Positions 1 through 10,770 of a stretch of DNA of 29,823 bases are shown piece after piece. Origin of the DNA: Chlamydomonas sphaeroides. Taxonomy: Eukaryota; Chlorophyta; Chlorophyceae; Chlamydomonadales; Chlamydomonadaceae. The stretch lies in contig BDDC01001090.1 of the NCBI GenBank assembly GCA_001662425.1, positions 3,966-33,788 on the forward strand, read 5' to 3'. Positions within the stretch are counted from its first letter, which is position 1; every line of letters begins with the position of its first letter. The notes under the pieces were generated by a model. It saw only the letters and a program-made list of their open reading frames with translations, searched no databases and was not told where the DNA came from. A program made the translations under genes and the position numbers.

Positions 1-739
1 AGATAGTCCCAGCTACAACCGCATAATGACCGACGGTGTTCGTCTGTGTTCGCGGATGCCACTGGCCCCTTTGGGCGGAGATCACAATGGCGCGTAGCTG
101 CAGTGGGCATGGCAAGAAAGGGCCAGCACCTGGTCTGGCGGCCCCTGGCGGCCCTAGCAGGGTGTGTCCACTGGAAAAGGACCCCCGCCCAGGGTCGACG
201 GGGCGGGTGTCCCGGACGCGTCGGACGCGTTTCTGCCTGCTTGGCCCGGTCAATATAAATGTGACTATAGCTTGCTGCTATATGCCGAGTCGCCGAGGCG
301 TTTGCGGCCTTCGCGCACCATCGTCCACATGCAGTTTCCAAGGCGCTCCATCAATTTCTTTCGATAATGCCATGCAGCCGAGACATCTATTGTGACACTA
401 TACTAACAACTCAGGCTTCCGCGGAGTTGAGTGAGAACTGCGGTTGCTGCTCCAGGAGGGACGCCCTTAGAACATCGAGGCGGGACCTGACTCGAACACA
501 GGCTCATTCTTGTCATACTCCTGCCGCTTGCGTATATCGGAAACACATATCAACTGCAAGAACAGCCAGAGTGCGCAACACTGATACGGGCGGCAGAGGT
601 CTCAGTGCGTTTTTCCCCGGTCCTTCATTTGCGCTTGGCCTCTGGTTGCGCGCCCCACACACTCAGCTAAGCGTCCCACGGTTGCAGCCTCATATCGTGG
701 AAGCGGAGCCTGGAGGGAGCGGCGTTGCCGGCCGCAAGG
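1..739 (+). other. Upstream region and probable 5' UTR of the secreted Cys-rich protein gene
   Basis: No protein-like reading frame was recognised here. The stretch holds a TATA-like element at 254-260. From a start of transcription about 25-30 bases downstream of it, a leader of roughly 450 nt would run to the ATG at 740. That leader contains upstream ATGs (for example at 367), so either the true transcription start is closer to 740 or a 5' UTR intron removes them. The short open frames in this stretch lack codon bias and domain-like sequence. Confidence 0.5.
254..260 (+). promoter_or_regulatory. TATA-like box
   Basis: The heptamer TATAAAT lies in a locally AT-richer patch inside GC-rich DNA, on the sense strand of the downstream gene. 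Its position 480 bases before the start codon would imply a long leader. Sequence match only. Confidence 0.35.
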
Positions 740-3700
740 ATGCGGCCCGCCCTTTACTCCCTGCTGGCGCTGGCGGCGCTGGCCACAGCCTTTGGTCAAG
801 GTGTTGTCGGTCCTACCGTGGTCCCGCAGCGCGTGGCGCTTCCCAAGGGTGCGTCGCTGCTGGCGCTCAAACACTAAGCAGACATGCGACCTGAGACGCG
901 CGCGGCCCCTTTCACCCACAGAATATCGCATTACCTGCTATGACGGCTATGAGCTGATCTACACGAACGACAAATATGTCAATGGCGTGATGTCTCAGCA
1001 GGACGCGTACCCTTACCCTTATGGCCAGTGTCGCAAGTGCCCACCCGGCACTGCCACTATGGATGGCTTTCGCTGCATTCCATGTGCTTCGGGCTACTAC
1101 AGCGACGCGGGAGCGCGCGAGTGCACCGCTTGCCCTGCTGGCCACATCACCAAGGGTACTCCTCCAACTGCTGGCGACACATATGACCAGATTCAGATAT
1201 TGAACGCTGGCTTTGCTTCATGCAAGAAGTGCCCTCCGGGCTACTTTCAGCCCAACCTGGCCGGGTAAGGAAGTGCCCCGCACCTCACTTGCACAGCATC
1301 AACGACTTATACCTTTCGTTCTAAATCTGCGTGCAGGACGGTTTGCCTGCCCTGTCCAAGCGGTAAGAGATAGACCGCGTGGACATGCGGCAGTTTGCGC
1401 GGCATGCAACGCGCGCAATACGCATATTGTAACTTTTTTGGCTGACGTAACGTCTGTTGGTGCCTAGGTTACATCTCCATCTCGCCTGGCTCGACTACCT
1501 GTACGCCGTGTGGCGAGGGCACGTTCCATGGTGACGGGCGCGGCCTGGCTGCCACCTCTGTCTATAATTCCACCACCAATTCTGAAGGCACCAGCACGAA
1601 CTACGAGGCTGACCAGGCTACCGAGGTGAGCGTCAGCAGGTCTCCGCTTAACGGCGGACCCGCAACTGAAATTGGTGCTGGACCCCACCCACAGGTCGAC
1701 GAGGTTTCGTCGATCGTTCTTTCCGCTGGCGCTGACTACATCATCCTGCCGAACACCTGCATCAAGTGCCCCGCAAACACATACCAGCCGCTGCGCGCCC
1801 AGGCCGCTACGGCGAGCTCGGGCGCCGGCGCCTTCAGCGCCTGCCGCCGCTGCGAGGACGGCTACTGGTCGCCCCCGGGCTCGTTCGAGTGCCAGGCGTG
1901 CCCCGCTGGCAGCTACCGCAACAGCTACTTTGACGGCCTGGTTGCCAAGACCAACGCCGGCGGCCTCGCGTACAACGGCGCCAACGACTTCGCGGCCGGC
2001 ACTGGCAACGCGTGCTTCCTGTGCCCCAAGGGCACGTACGCACCCAGCCCCGGCTCCTCCGTGTGCATGCCCTGCCCGGCCGGCACGTACGTCGACACCA
2101 TTGGCTCTAACGAGTGCTACCGCTGCGAGGCCGGCACGAGCTCGTTGTTTGGGACGCGCGCGCAGCAGCTGTCGTGGAACACCGCCGACGCGAACAACGC
2201 CTACAAGACGTACACGGTCAACGGCTTCCGCGCCAGCGACGGCGCTTGGCAGAACACGACCCGTACCGGCGTGGACACTAAGTTTTGGTTGGCTGCCAAG
2301 GGCGATGCCTGCGCCCCGAACCTGCCGGGCTACTTCACGGACGTCGGCGGCCTGGGCGTGCCGATCCCCTGCCGCCCCGGCACCTTCCTGGCGGACACCG
2401 CGACCGACAAGAAGGTCTGCATCACCTGCGGCTTCGGTACCTTCAACGAGGACTTTGCGCAACGTGAGTCAAGCAAGGGGCATTACGCTTGAGAGGGCGC
2501 TGGGCGTGCTGCTGGGGGCGGGGTCTAGAGCAAGGTGTGGGCTGCCGCTCATACTTTACCATGCACTCACTGGAGAACAACACCTCGCCCTATCCTGCCC
2601 TGCCCTGCCCCCGCAGCCGTGTGCAAGGCCTGCTGGACTGGCTCGTACGCCGATGAGCGCGGCATGACCAAGTGCACCCTCACGGAGCCGGGCTACTTCA
2701 CCAACCCCCCCACCGTCGCTGTCAATGCCACGTACGACCTTACCATCCTCACCACCACGACGGCGACTGGCCTGGAGGCGGGCGCGCGCAACCCCACGCC
2801 CGCTGCGCTCGGCTACTACCAGCCCCAGGCCGAGCGGAACACGACCATCCCCTGCCCCGTGGGCACGTATGCCGACGTCAACGGCCTGGCCGCCTGCAAG
2901 CCCTGCCAGGCGGGCCGCTTTCAGAACGCCATCGGCCAGGCCGTATGCAACCAGTGCGACATGGGCTGGTTCAGGTGAGGGTTCAGCTGCATACTCGGGT
3001 GGTCTGCAGGGGTACGTCGGCGCCATGCAGCGGCAGGCCGGGCGACGGAGCGCAAGATGTATGCCCCATGTAAAGGCGGGAGTCACTCATCCTTCTTCTG
3101 CCCAACTGGCGCGCCTGCCCCCCGCAGCGACTATGGCGCCGAGCTGTGCACCCAGTGCCCCGCGGGCTTCATTACGCCCAAGCCCGGCACCGCCCGCTGC
3201 AGCCGCTGCGCCGCCGGCTTCTACGCCAACGGGCCCCTGGGAGCCGTCGAGTGCAAGGCGTGCCCTCGTGGCTACTACGGTCCCTATGCCGGCGCCTACA
3301 GCCTGGATGGCTTCTCGCCTGACGGCCCTCGCGGCTGCTACCAGTGCCCCTACGACGAGTTCACGGACCGCCCCGGCATGACGGAGTGCACGGCGTGCCC
3401 TCCACTGGACATCGGCGGTGGCCAGACTGTGCCGCAGTGCACGGAGACGCCCGGCTCGCAGCGCTGCAAGGTGAGGCGTGCCCCCCCACGGGCCGCGCTT
3501 CTGGGTGCTCATGCCCTGCCGTCAGCCGGAGGCTCAATTCTTATTCCATCTTTCATGCTCCTATCCCGCTCCCTTCCGCCGCAGCCCTGCGCGCTGCTCA
3601 TCAACTTGGCGGCCAACCGCAGCACCACCGCTGTGCCGCCACCTCCCGCGCCCTCGCCGCCGCCGCCGCTGCCGCCGTCCCCGAAGCCGCCTTCGCCCGA

Positions 3701-4049
3701 GCCGCCCAGCCCCAAGCCGCCCTCGCCCGAGCCGCCCAGCCCCAAGCCTCCCTCGCCCAGCCCGCCAAGCCCCAGCCCGCCCTCGCCAAACCCTCCCAGC
3801 CCCGAGCCGCCATCGCCTCCTCCTCCCAGCCCCAAGCCCCCCAGTCCCCCGCCCAGCCCTCCTCCTCCTGGCTCCCCAGCTCTCAACAACCAGACGGGTG
3901 TCAACCCCGGCGAGGACGTTCCCTTTCACCGTCGCCGCGTGCTCGCGGCTGCCGAGGAGCTGCTCGCTCGCAAGGCCTCGCCCACGGCCGAGGAGAAGGA
4001 CGCACTCCTGTCTCTGGCGCGCGATGCCGAGGAGGCCGACCAGAAGTAG
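740..4049 (+). CDS. Secreted cysteine-rich GCC2/GCC3-domain protein with (SP)n hydroxyproline-rich C-terminal region
   Basis: Eight exons: 740-800, 922-1264, 1337-1362, 1468-1625, 1695-2463, 2617-2974, 3128-3470, 3585-4049; 840 aa, all borders GT-AG and in frame. Residues 1-18 form a signal peptide (hydrophobic core LLALAALATA). Residues about 25-680 carry repeated modules of the type CxxCPxGTYxxxxGxxxCxxCxxGxY, the GCC2/GCC3 or ephrin-receptor-like Cys-rich fold. Residues 704-784 are a proline-serine run built of PPSP, SPKP and SPEP units, as in volvocine hydroxyproline-rich wall glycoproteins and pherophorins. A short charged tail containing HRRR (801-804) follows. Several N-x-S/T sequons are present. 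No transmembrane segment or GPI-type tail is seen, so a secreted matrix or wall protein is inferred. The CPBP protease gene lies downstream on the same strand and shows no functional link. The exact partner or role is unknown. Confidence 0.85.
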
Positions 4050-5430
4050 GCGCTTCAGCACCATTACATGAGCTGGGAGGAGGAGGAGACGTAGATGCAG
4101 CCGGAGCGAGGCGGGCGGCTGCTGGGGGCAGTGCCGGGCCTCTGCGGCGCGGAGCGGTCGCAGCCAGCGCTGCGGCCGCGCGCGCTAGGGCTCTCGTCCC
4201 GACAAGGCTCCCGGCCGTCGATGTGCGCATGTGTGGAGGCGGCACCTACCAGATAGCGACTGGCCGGTGACCCGCGTGCCGAGGGGTCACGGATTCATCG
4301 ACTCTCGACTTCATGGGGCGGTTCATGGAGGCGCCGCGGTGCCGAGCTGCAAAGCTCACCCCGGCGCACTCGACGAGGCCCGACTGGCCTCGGCGCTGCT
4401 GCGAGTCTGCATGTCGCGCTGGTGCTTATGGCTGGCCACTTGGCGCCCCCCGGCGCGGGTGATGAGGTGGGGTTTGGGACGTGTATCGGTGATTAGCCCA
4501 AGCCCAAGGCGCTGGGCAGTGGGTGGTGGGAGCTAGGGGCGAGCAGGTTTGGGGCGGCGGCGCTCGCACGCGAGATGCCGGCCACGCGGCTTGTGGCTTG
4601 TGGTGTGTCTGCGCTTCCACAGTGGCCCGCCGATGCGGGGGATACGAAGCGTGCGAGATGGTGCGAGCGAGCGCGTGTTGTGTTGGGGTTCAGGCATGCG
4701 ACTCGGCAAGGGACCCGGCGCGCTATGCTGGCGTCATTACAGCGGCCGGCGGCGCCGTGTGCTTGGTACCGGTACGGAGACACCCCAGGGCATGCCCTTA
4801 TCAATTGCCGGGTGCGGGGGTGGTTGGGTCGTCGTCATACATGCGCGCGCTAGGGAGAAGCGTGCGAGCTTTGCTGAGCTCTGTGTACCCTCTTGGAAGG
4901 CTTAACGAATAAAGCACCCGCCGCGGATTCATTCATGGCCCGTTGGGGCAGACTGACTTGATGTGTGTGCGTGCGGGGGAACGCAAAGGCGGCCGGCGCT
5001 TCGTGCCCAGCGTTCACCGGCCGGAGCCATCTGACGGTGTGTGCGTGCGCGCTGATTGCTGTGTGCTGCGCGGCGCGTGCGGCCATGTGCCCGCGGCCGG
5101 CCCTGCATTGCCGGCCCCCTTGTGCGTGTGTTGACGCCATGTTGCAGTCCTGCGAACTACACTGTACCCATGGGCCATCATTCAAATGCTTATGGCGTGC
5201 TGCGGTCCCTGCACTGCGTGGCTCTGCTGCCGCACTGCTGGCGGCAGAGGCTTGCGCAGCCGTGGTGGGCCTCCGCACCGCCTCCTCATACGCAGCCGCC
5301 GGCCCCCTTCGCGTGGGCCAACTTGTAACGTACCCATGGGACCAAGCCGTGCAAGTGCCAAGCCTCTGCAGCGCATAGTGAAATCAAGGCAGGATTCATG
5401 TGACATGTTGTTGTGTAACAGCAGCCGCAC
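4050..5430 (+). other. Long 3' UTR and intergenic DNA after the Cys-rich protein gene
   Basis: No convincing coding exon is visible; open frames here lack splice logic and domain-like sequence. The first TGTAA in the sense direction is 1.27 kb after the stop codon (5324-5328), with a second at 5414-5418, so the 3' UTR may be about 1.3-1.4 kb, which is long but not rare in volvocine algae. An AATAAA also occurs at 4908-4913, but that is not the usual algal signal. An 11-base word, GTACCCATGGG, occurs at 5164-5174 and again at 5330-5340, each after a similar GC-rich stretch, suggesting an old imperfect duplication. Confidence 0.45.
5324..5328 (+). terminator. TGTAA polyadenylation signal (candidate)
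   Basis: TGTAA is the usual volvocine polyadenylation signal, placed about 10-20 bases before cleavage. This is the first one downstream of the stop at 4049. A second candidate is at 5414-5418, so alternative 3' ends are possible. Confidence 0.5.
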
Positions 5431-5682
5431 CAAGCCCTGCGGCTTGCGGGGGCCAGCGAGGTCTCGTGCAGGATTCCGGCGCCAGGAAGCAGCTTCTGTC
5501 TGGCGCTACACGGCGTCCACCAGCGTTACAATATGCCTTTTGCTCATACGAAAAGTGCCATCTAGCCTGTCTATGAGTAACCAAGGGACAAGGGGGGAGG
5601 AGGGGGGGCGCGAGGATTTGGTGAGGGTGGGGCGGGGTCCCTGGGTCGGCGCCGGTCGGCGCGTGCATCTTGGGACACTTCC

Positions 5683-5706
5683 ATGACCACGAAGCCACAG
5701 CCGTAA
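5683..5706 (+). other. Short upstream ORF (7 codons) before the CPBP protease
   Basis: ATG at 5683 reads seven codons to a TAA ending at 5706, 19 bases before the protease start codon. If the transcript starts upstream of it, re-initiation or leaky scanning would be needed to reach the main ATG. Function is inference only. Confidence 0.3.
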
Positions 5707-5725
5707 CAAATCAAACGTAATTGTG

Positions 5726-8129
5726 ATGGCGCTTCCTGCGCAGGCGCTCGTGCCTTGCGCGCAAGCACGACCTCAAGCATGCTCGCGACTTGACCGCTCG
5801 CCGATGAGCAGCCTAGCGCCGCATGTCGTGCCTGTGAGCAATAACAAGGTAGCACAGCACAGTGCGCTACTGTCTGGCGCTCACGAGGCGGCAAGCCGGC
5901 CGACATGCAGAACTGTAGCCTGCCGCGCTGGCCCCAAGGGCCGCGTACAAGAGCCCCCAAAGCCCGCGGCGCAGCCTGCAAAGCTGTGGGGCCGAGGTGG
6001 TCAGCCATCCACGTCATCCCAAGGCGGACCCGACGACGATGGCGAGCCCACGACCTGGGGCATCTTTGACCCCAAGCGCTACGCGGAGCGCTGGGAGGTG
6101 CCTTGGGGCCCGGGGCGCGTCGCAGGCGGCATGGCGCTATGGTTCGGCAGCTTCGTGGGCGTGGGGTTCGTGCTGGTGCCGCAGCTCTACCGAGCGGCCG
6201 GCATCTCCTTGTACGACCTGTCTGCACAGGTGAGGGCTTCCACAAACAGCTGCTGAGACGCATATGCTGCTGCGCACGGCGACCAACCCCTGACGCTTCC
6301 TAGCCGCAGCCGTTCCTCTTCGACACTGCTCAAGCCGGCGCTGCCCTCTACCCTTCCCCTTCCCCTGTCCCTTACATCCCCCGCCGCCCCCGCCCAGGAC
6401 AAGGCCACCTTCACGCTCGTCTGCCAGGCCGTGGAGACCGCCGTCAGCCTCGGCCTCATTGCCGCACTCACCGCTGGCCCCATAGCCAAGGCCGACACCA
6501 CCGCCTCGCAGCTGGGCCTCTTCAACTATGACCCGCGCCGCCCCTTCACCGGTCCCCGCGGCTGGGCGGTGTGGGCGCTGCTGGGCATGGCGCTGGCGCC
6601 GCTGGTGGTGGGCGGCGCGGCGGCGGTGCTGGAGGGCGTGGGCTACGAGCGCTCCGTGGGCGGGCAGGGGACGGTGGACGGCGTGGCGGGCATGGTGCAG
6701 CTGGACACGCCCACCTACCTCAGCCTGCTGGCGGTGACGGGCGGGCTGGCGCCGCTGCTGGAGGTGCGCTGCTGGCGGATGGGAGCGGGGGTAGAGTGCG
6801 GAGAGTTGGGAGAAGGGGGAAGCGGGGTAACGTGGGCAGGGAGGGTCGGCGCCGCTGCTCGGGGTCAGGTTGGCGCGAAAAGGAGGGAGGCCATTGTGTC
6901 CGTGCTGGGCGGGGATGGGGCGGGGAGCAGGGAGCGAGGGCTGGCGTTGCTGCTCGGGATGCGGGCGTGCGGGGCGGGAAAGGGGTGGAGGGGGAAGAGG
7001 CAGAAGTTCGAGGCTTGCACGGGAAGGGGCAGCGACCCTCCCTCCGGAGGGACCGGCGCCGGGCGGGGGGGCGATGGCAGCCAGGTGCGCGGGGGCTGCG
7101 GGGGCTGCGGGGGCTGCGGGGGCTGCGCTCGCCAGGCCACTCCCGGTGACTCGGCCTGGGGGCCCGCGAACAGTCCCTGCCCCCTCCCCTCCACCTCCCC
7201 TCTCCTTCCTGTCCCCACACAGGAGACCGTGTTCCGCGGCTTCCTGCTCACCTCGCTGTCCTCCTTCATGCCCACCTGGGCCGCGGTGGTGGCCTCCAGC
7301 GTGGCCTTTGGCCTGGCGCACCTGTCGGCGCGCGACCTGCCGGTGCTGACCGCGCTGGGCCTGCTGCTGGGCGCCTCGTACGTGCGCAGCCGCAACCTGC
7401 TGACGCCCATCCTCATCCACGGCGCCTGGAACAGCTGTGTGCTGACGCTGCTGTTCTGGATAGCGGGTCAGGGCGTGGACGTGCAGCGGCTCATACAGGT
7501 GGGGGCAGGGAGGGGCTTTGGGGGAAGGGGGAAAGGGGGGACGCGTGGAACGGTTTCGTAGAGGGGCCCGGGCGTGGACGTGCAGCGGCTCATCCAGGTG
7601 CGCGGCGGAGGGGGCGGAGCGGGAGGGATGGCAGGGGGAGGGTTTGTGGTGAGGGGCACGGGAGCGGCACAACGGGCCAGGGCGTGGGCGTGCCGTGGGG
7701 CTCACAGCGGCGGGGGAGGAGGGGGAGGGGGGAGGAAAGGTGGGGCACGCGGGGAAGGCATTCGTGGAGGAAATGGAAGGGAGGGAAGTGGGGAGGCGGG
7801 AGGAGGTCGGCAAGGGGTGAAGCACAGAGGGTGGTCAGTGCGCTGGCAGGGAGGGGCAGCGGAGAGTCCGGTGGCAGCATGGCTGCATGGGCCCCTGCAC
7901 GGGATGGGTAGGTGGGCGCGCACAAGCAACGGCTCATAGGGGTGGGCCACAGGGGGGCAGGCTGGCGCAGGGAGGGCTGGGGGAGGGGGGAGCTGGAGCG
8001 GAGAAGAGGAGGGTGCACAGGAGGGTGGGGGATGCGGCCAGCCCCGACCCGCTGCCAGCCCACGTGCCGCTGATGCCCGCCGCCCCTCCCCTCTCGGCGC
8101 AGGAGCTGCGCGAGGCTGCCGGCAGCTGA
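5726..8129 (+). CDS. CPBP-family (CAAX/Abi) intramembrane metalloprotease, predicted chloroplast
   Basis: Four exons, all phase 0: 5726-6229, 6398-6763, 7223-7498, 8103-8129; 390 aa. Residues 1 to about 70 are basic, Ala/Ser-rich and contain VACRA (64-68), a typical volvocine plastid transit-peptide cleavage context. About six hydrophobic segments follow (near 133-153, 180-198, 224-246, 275-320 and 329-374). All three CPBP motifs are present: EExxxR (E290, E291, R295), FxxxH (F319, H323) and HxxxN (H356, N360), which in this family bind metal and catalyse peptide-bond hydrolysis in the membrane. Plant relatives include plastid proteins such as SCO4 and BCM1; I cannot say which subgroup this joins. 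The last exon codes only 8 residues. The intron between E290 and E291 splits the catalytic motif. Substrate unknown. Confidence 0.88.
7090..7125 (+). repeat. Four tandem 9-bp units (CGGGGGCTG), G-quadruplex motif in intron 2
   Basis: Four perfect copies of CGGGGGCTG run head to tail inside intron 2 (6764-7222) of the CPBP gene. This places four G5 tracts with 4-nt loops on the sense strand, a canonical quadruplex pattern in both DNA and pre-mRNA. Period and copy number were read directly. Confidence 0.8.
7464..7940 (+). repeat. Decaying tandem copies of the CPBP exon-3 end within intron 3
   Basis: The last part of exon 3 plus its 5' splice site (7471-7501) is repeated at 7570-7600 with a single mismatch, 99 bases away. 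A third, more diverged copy lies at 7673-7707 and still shows homology to the bases upstream of 7471. A weak fourth copy lies near 7911-7940. Copy 2 keeps a usable CAG|GTG donor, but the bases between the two donors contain an in-frame TAG (7559-7561), so using it would truncate the protein. Confidence 0.75.
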
Positions 8130-10770
8130 GCCGCCTGCATAGGCGGCCACCACCACCACCACCTCCGCGCCGATGGCAGCTGGCGGCTGGCGCGGGAGCA
8201 GCTGCCGCAGGGGGCGCGGGCGCGGTGTAGGGGGAGGGGGAGGGGGGCGCTGCGTTTGCGGGCGCGAGGCGGCGTTGGGGCGTGTGATGCTGCGCGGCAC
8301 GCGGCCGTGTCGGGTCCGTGGTGGCAGCCTGGCGGGTCGTTTGGCGGGGCCCCGGGGGGTCCGCATGCTGTTGCTAGTGGCCAGCCCGCGGCCATGGCCG
8401 CGGCAAAGCAGCGGCCTGGAGACATCCACGTGAGGGTGCTCGTGGGACGGGCTGTAACCCTGTTGTCGTACGAACGCTTCTCTGGCTAGCCTCGGTGCGT
8501 CCACAAAGGCCCAGTGCTCCACGTGAAGGCCCATGTAGCGTGCGCTGTGTTCTTTGTAGGGAGGAGAGGACGAGGACGCGCCAAACAGTACATTGCACAG
8601 CTCTAACCGGAGCATGGCCAAGCCAGTGGAGCTCGGGCGCCAGGCGCCAGGGCAGCCTCAAGCACTGGCTCGACCCGGTAGCCGCGTGTGGTGCTGCAGC
8701 ACCGGTGCGGCCCGGCACCTTGGGGTCAGTCCGCTGGACCCCGGCTCTTTGCGGGCGAGACGAAGAACAACTCGTTACGCCGCGCCCCGCCGAGGGAGGA
8801 AAGGTCGCGCCTCCACAGGACGGTGCGCACAGAGCCAGGACGCGAGCGCCGGGCAGCACACAGCGGCGCCAGCAGGCAAGGCAGGCCAGCTTGTGTCGGT
8901 CCGGTGTGCCTGTGGCCAGGGTGCGCACAGCATCGAGGAGGCGAGTGTGCCCAAGCAGGGCGCCCGCTCGGAGCGCCCTGGCCGCTGCACGGCTGCAGGA
9001 CTGCAGGGCGAGTGGCAGGCTGCGCCTGCGCCAGAGTGCACTGCCGCCCGCCCACCCATGGACTGGACAACATGCCAATGCCCGCAAGGTGCGAGGGCGC
9101 AGGCCGGGCCATGGCGCGGTTAGGAGGCCCCAGCGCCGGCAGGAAGCCTCCTGAGCGCCGGCCCCTCCCCCGCGCCTTCCGGTCGGCCGTTTCGCGCCGC
9201 AGCGCCGGTTTGCGCGCAAGCGGGCCCCTGCCACGTCCGGGACTCGGGTGAAGGGGACTCGGGGTGGAGGGGCCTACACGAGCAACCCTTGAACTGACGC
9301 AGCCCCAAAGTGGGCGCGACCGGCGGCGCCAAGTGAAGGACTTGGGCAGGGGGGCTAAGCCCTTTATCCTATTCCGAATGGGGCCACCTTGTCCGCCTGG
9401 CTGTCAACGTGGGAAAGCGTCGAGCCGGCAGGGAGGGTATGGCAATGACGGGCCAGCTGGTGGGCCCTGTGCGCTGAGCCCACCGAGGGTCGTGGATAGC
9501 ACCGGCAGCCTCGACGACCCACGCATGCTGCCGCTGGCTGGCTGGCTTGCCTTCGCAGCTTGGCCGCTTGGCCGCAGGTGCGGGCACCCGGCGGAGGCCT
9601 CCTGGATGCGGCAGCCAGGTCGGCATCGGCCGGTAGATCAAGACGCAAGCGAGCGGGCGGGACTGGGAAGGGTATTGCAGTATCAAATGGCATTGACACA
9701 CGTACTTGAGGGCACCACAATAGCTGCACATACCGGAGCGCGCCGCCGCAGGGGGCGGCGCCAAAAGGCCATCCACATCCTTATGAAGCAATGCCGCACA
9801 CATGCACGCACCCGCGCGCCCCCGTAGCTGCCACCGCTACAGGGCGTCACTGCGCGGCCACTTCGTGCACATACCGCATACCACACCCCTTCGCCAGCCC
9901 CACCTCCTCAGCTACACAGGGCGCCCGTCTCGTCCTGGCGGCGTGCGGACAGCTCGTACAGCCATCGCGCGCCCATAGCTAGCATGCGCTGTCATACACA
10001 TAAGCAACGTGGGGTAGTCTGCCTCTCGTCTTCGTGCAGGGCCGTCAGCAGCCGCCGCGCCAATCGCTAGCCTGCCCGTGTCTGCGGGCCGCGCTCGACC
10101 ACGGATCGCTTCCAGCTGCGTTACCGTACAGCGACCCATCTTAGGGTAGGGTTTGTCAGCCACTGGCTTGGCTGTAGCCGCCGCTACTCAACCGCAGCAA
10201 CGACTGAACCAGCGCACGAGACACGCAGAACCTGCAGCCGTACGGTGCAAGGACCCCGTAAATTATATCGCCATGCGACACCCAACACACGCAAAATGCG
10301 CCGCCTCGCGGCGGCCGAACCACAACCCGCACCACACATGCCCACAGCCCACCCCACAGCTGCTCCACCTCGCACAGCAACGCGCTACGCCGACCTGCGC
10401 AGCCATTCCGAGCGGGCCAGGCCCAGGACCGGACCCGGCCGCGCTTCCGCCTCCAGCAGGCCGTGCTACCGCGCCGGTGCTCGTTACCCTAGTCGGGCAA
10501 GCGCTCGAATTCCTCCCCTCCCTCATGTGTGTTAGAAGCCACCACCACAGTCGCACGCAATAACGAAAATCAGCAGTCCGGAGCAGTCCGCAACCGCCTG
10601 ATCGCATCCCCTAGCGCGCAGCGCACGGCTGCCGCATGGCCGCCCCCTGCGCTGCGCTACCCCACCCCCCGGCGCCCGGCCTACCCTATAACCAGCGCCT
10701 AGTACGTCCGAAAGCCTCGCGGGCAAAGCACCGCCCTCGCGCAACCTTCTCATCGGGTGCGAGGCTAGCC
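8130..10770. other. 3' UTR of the CPBP gene, intergenic DNA and 3' UTR of the kinase gene
   Basis: The genes on either side converge here. The CPBP transcript probably ends near 8470 (TGTAA at 8453-8457). For the kinase, reading leftwards, I found no TGTAA on the minus strand between 10770 and 8460, so its 3' end cannot be placed. Open frames exist on both strands (for example 8374-9234 minus, 8495-9154 plus, 9264-9827 plus), but none shows a recognisable domain, splice chain or codon bias. I see no mobile element with clear ends. Confidence 0.4.
8453..8457 (+). terminator. TGTAA polyadenylation signal of the CPBP gene
   Basis: First TGTAA downstream of the stop codon at 8129, giving a 3' UTR of about 340 nt. 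This is typical for a volvocine transcript. Confidence 0.65.

Noticed and set aside
1464..2462. 332-aa open frame on the minus strand
   Set aside because: Antisense shadow of the Cys-rich protein exons 4 and 5; the plus strand has the signal peptide, CxxC modules and a consistent splice chain.
3509..3904. Gly-rich frame on the minus strand resembling a glycine-rich protein
   Set aside because: It is the complement of the (SP)n coding run, and proline codons read backwards give glycine.
4908..4913. AATAAA as polyadenylation signal of the Cys-rich protein gene
   Set aside because: The gene set otherwise points to the algal TGTAA signal, and a lone AATAAA is weak evidence.
6137..7825. 562-aa open frame on the minus strand
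   Set aside because: It lies antisense to the CPBP protease exons and G-rich introns. Its Pro/Arg/His-rich content is what the complement of G-rich sense sequence gives, and no domain is visible.
8374..9234. 286-aa minus-strand frame and overlapping plus-strand frames
   Set aside because: No domain-like sequence, no consistent splice borders, and six-frame openness typical of GC-rich non-coding DNA.
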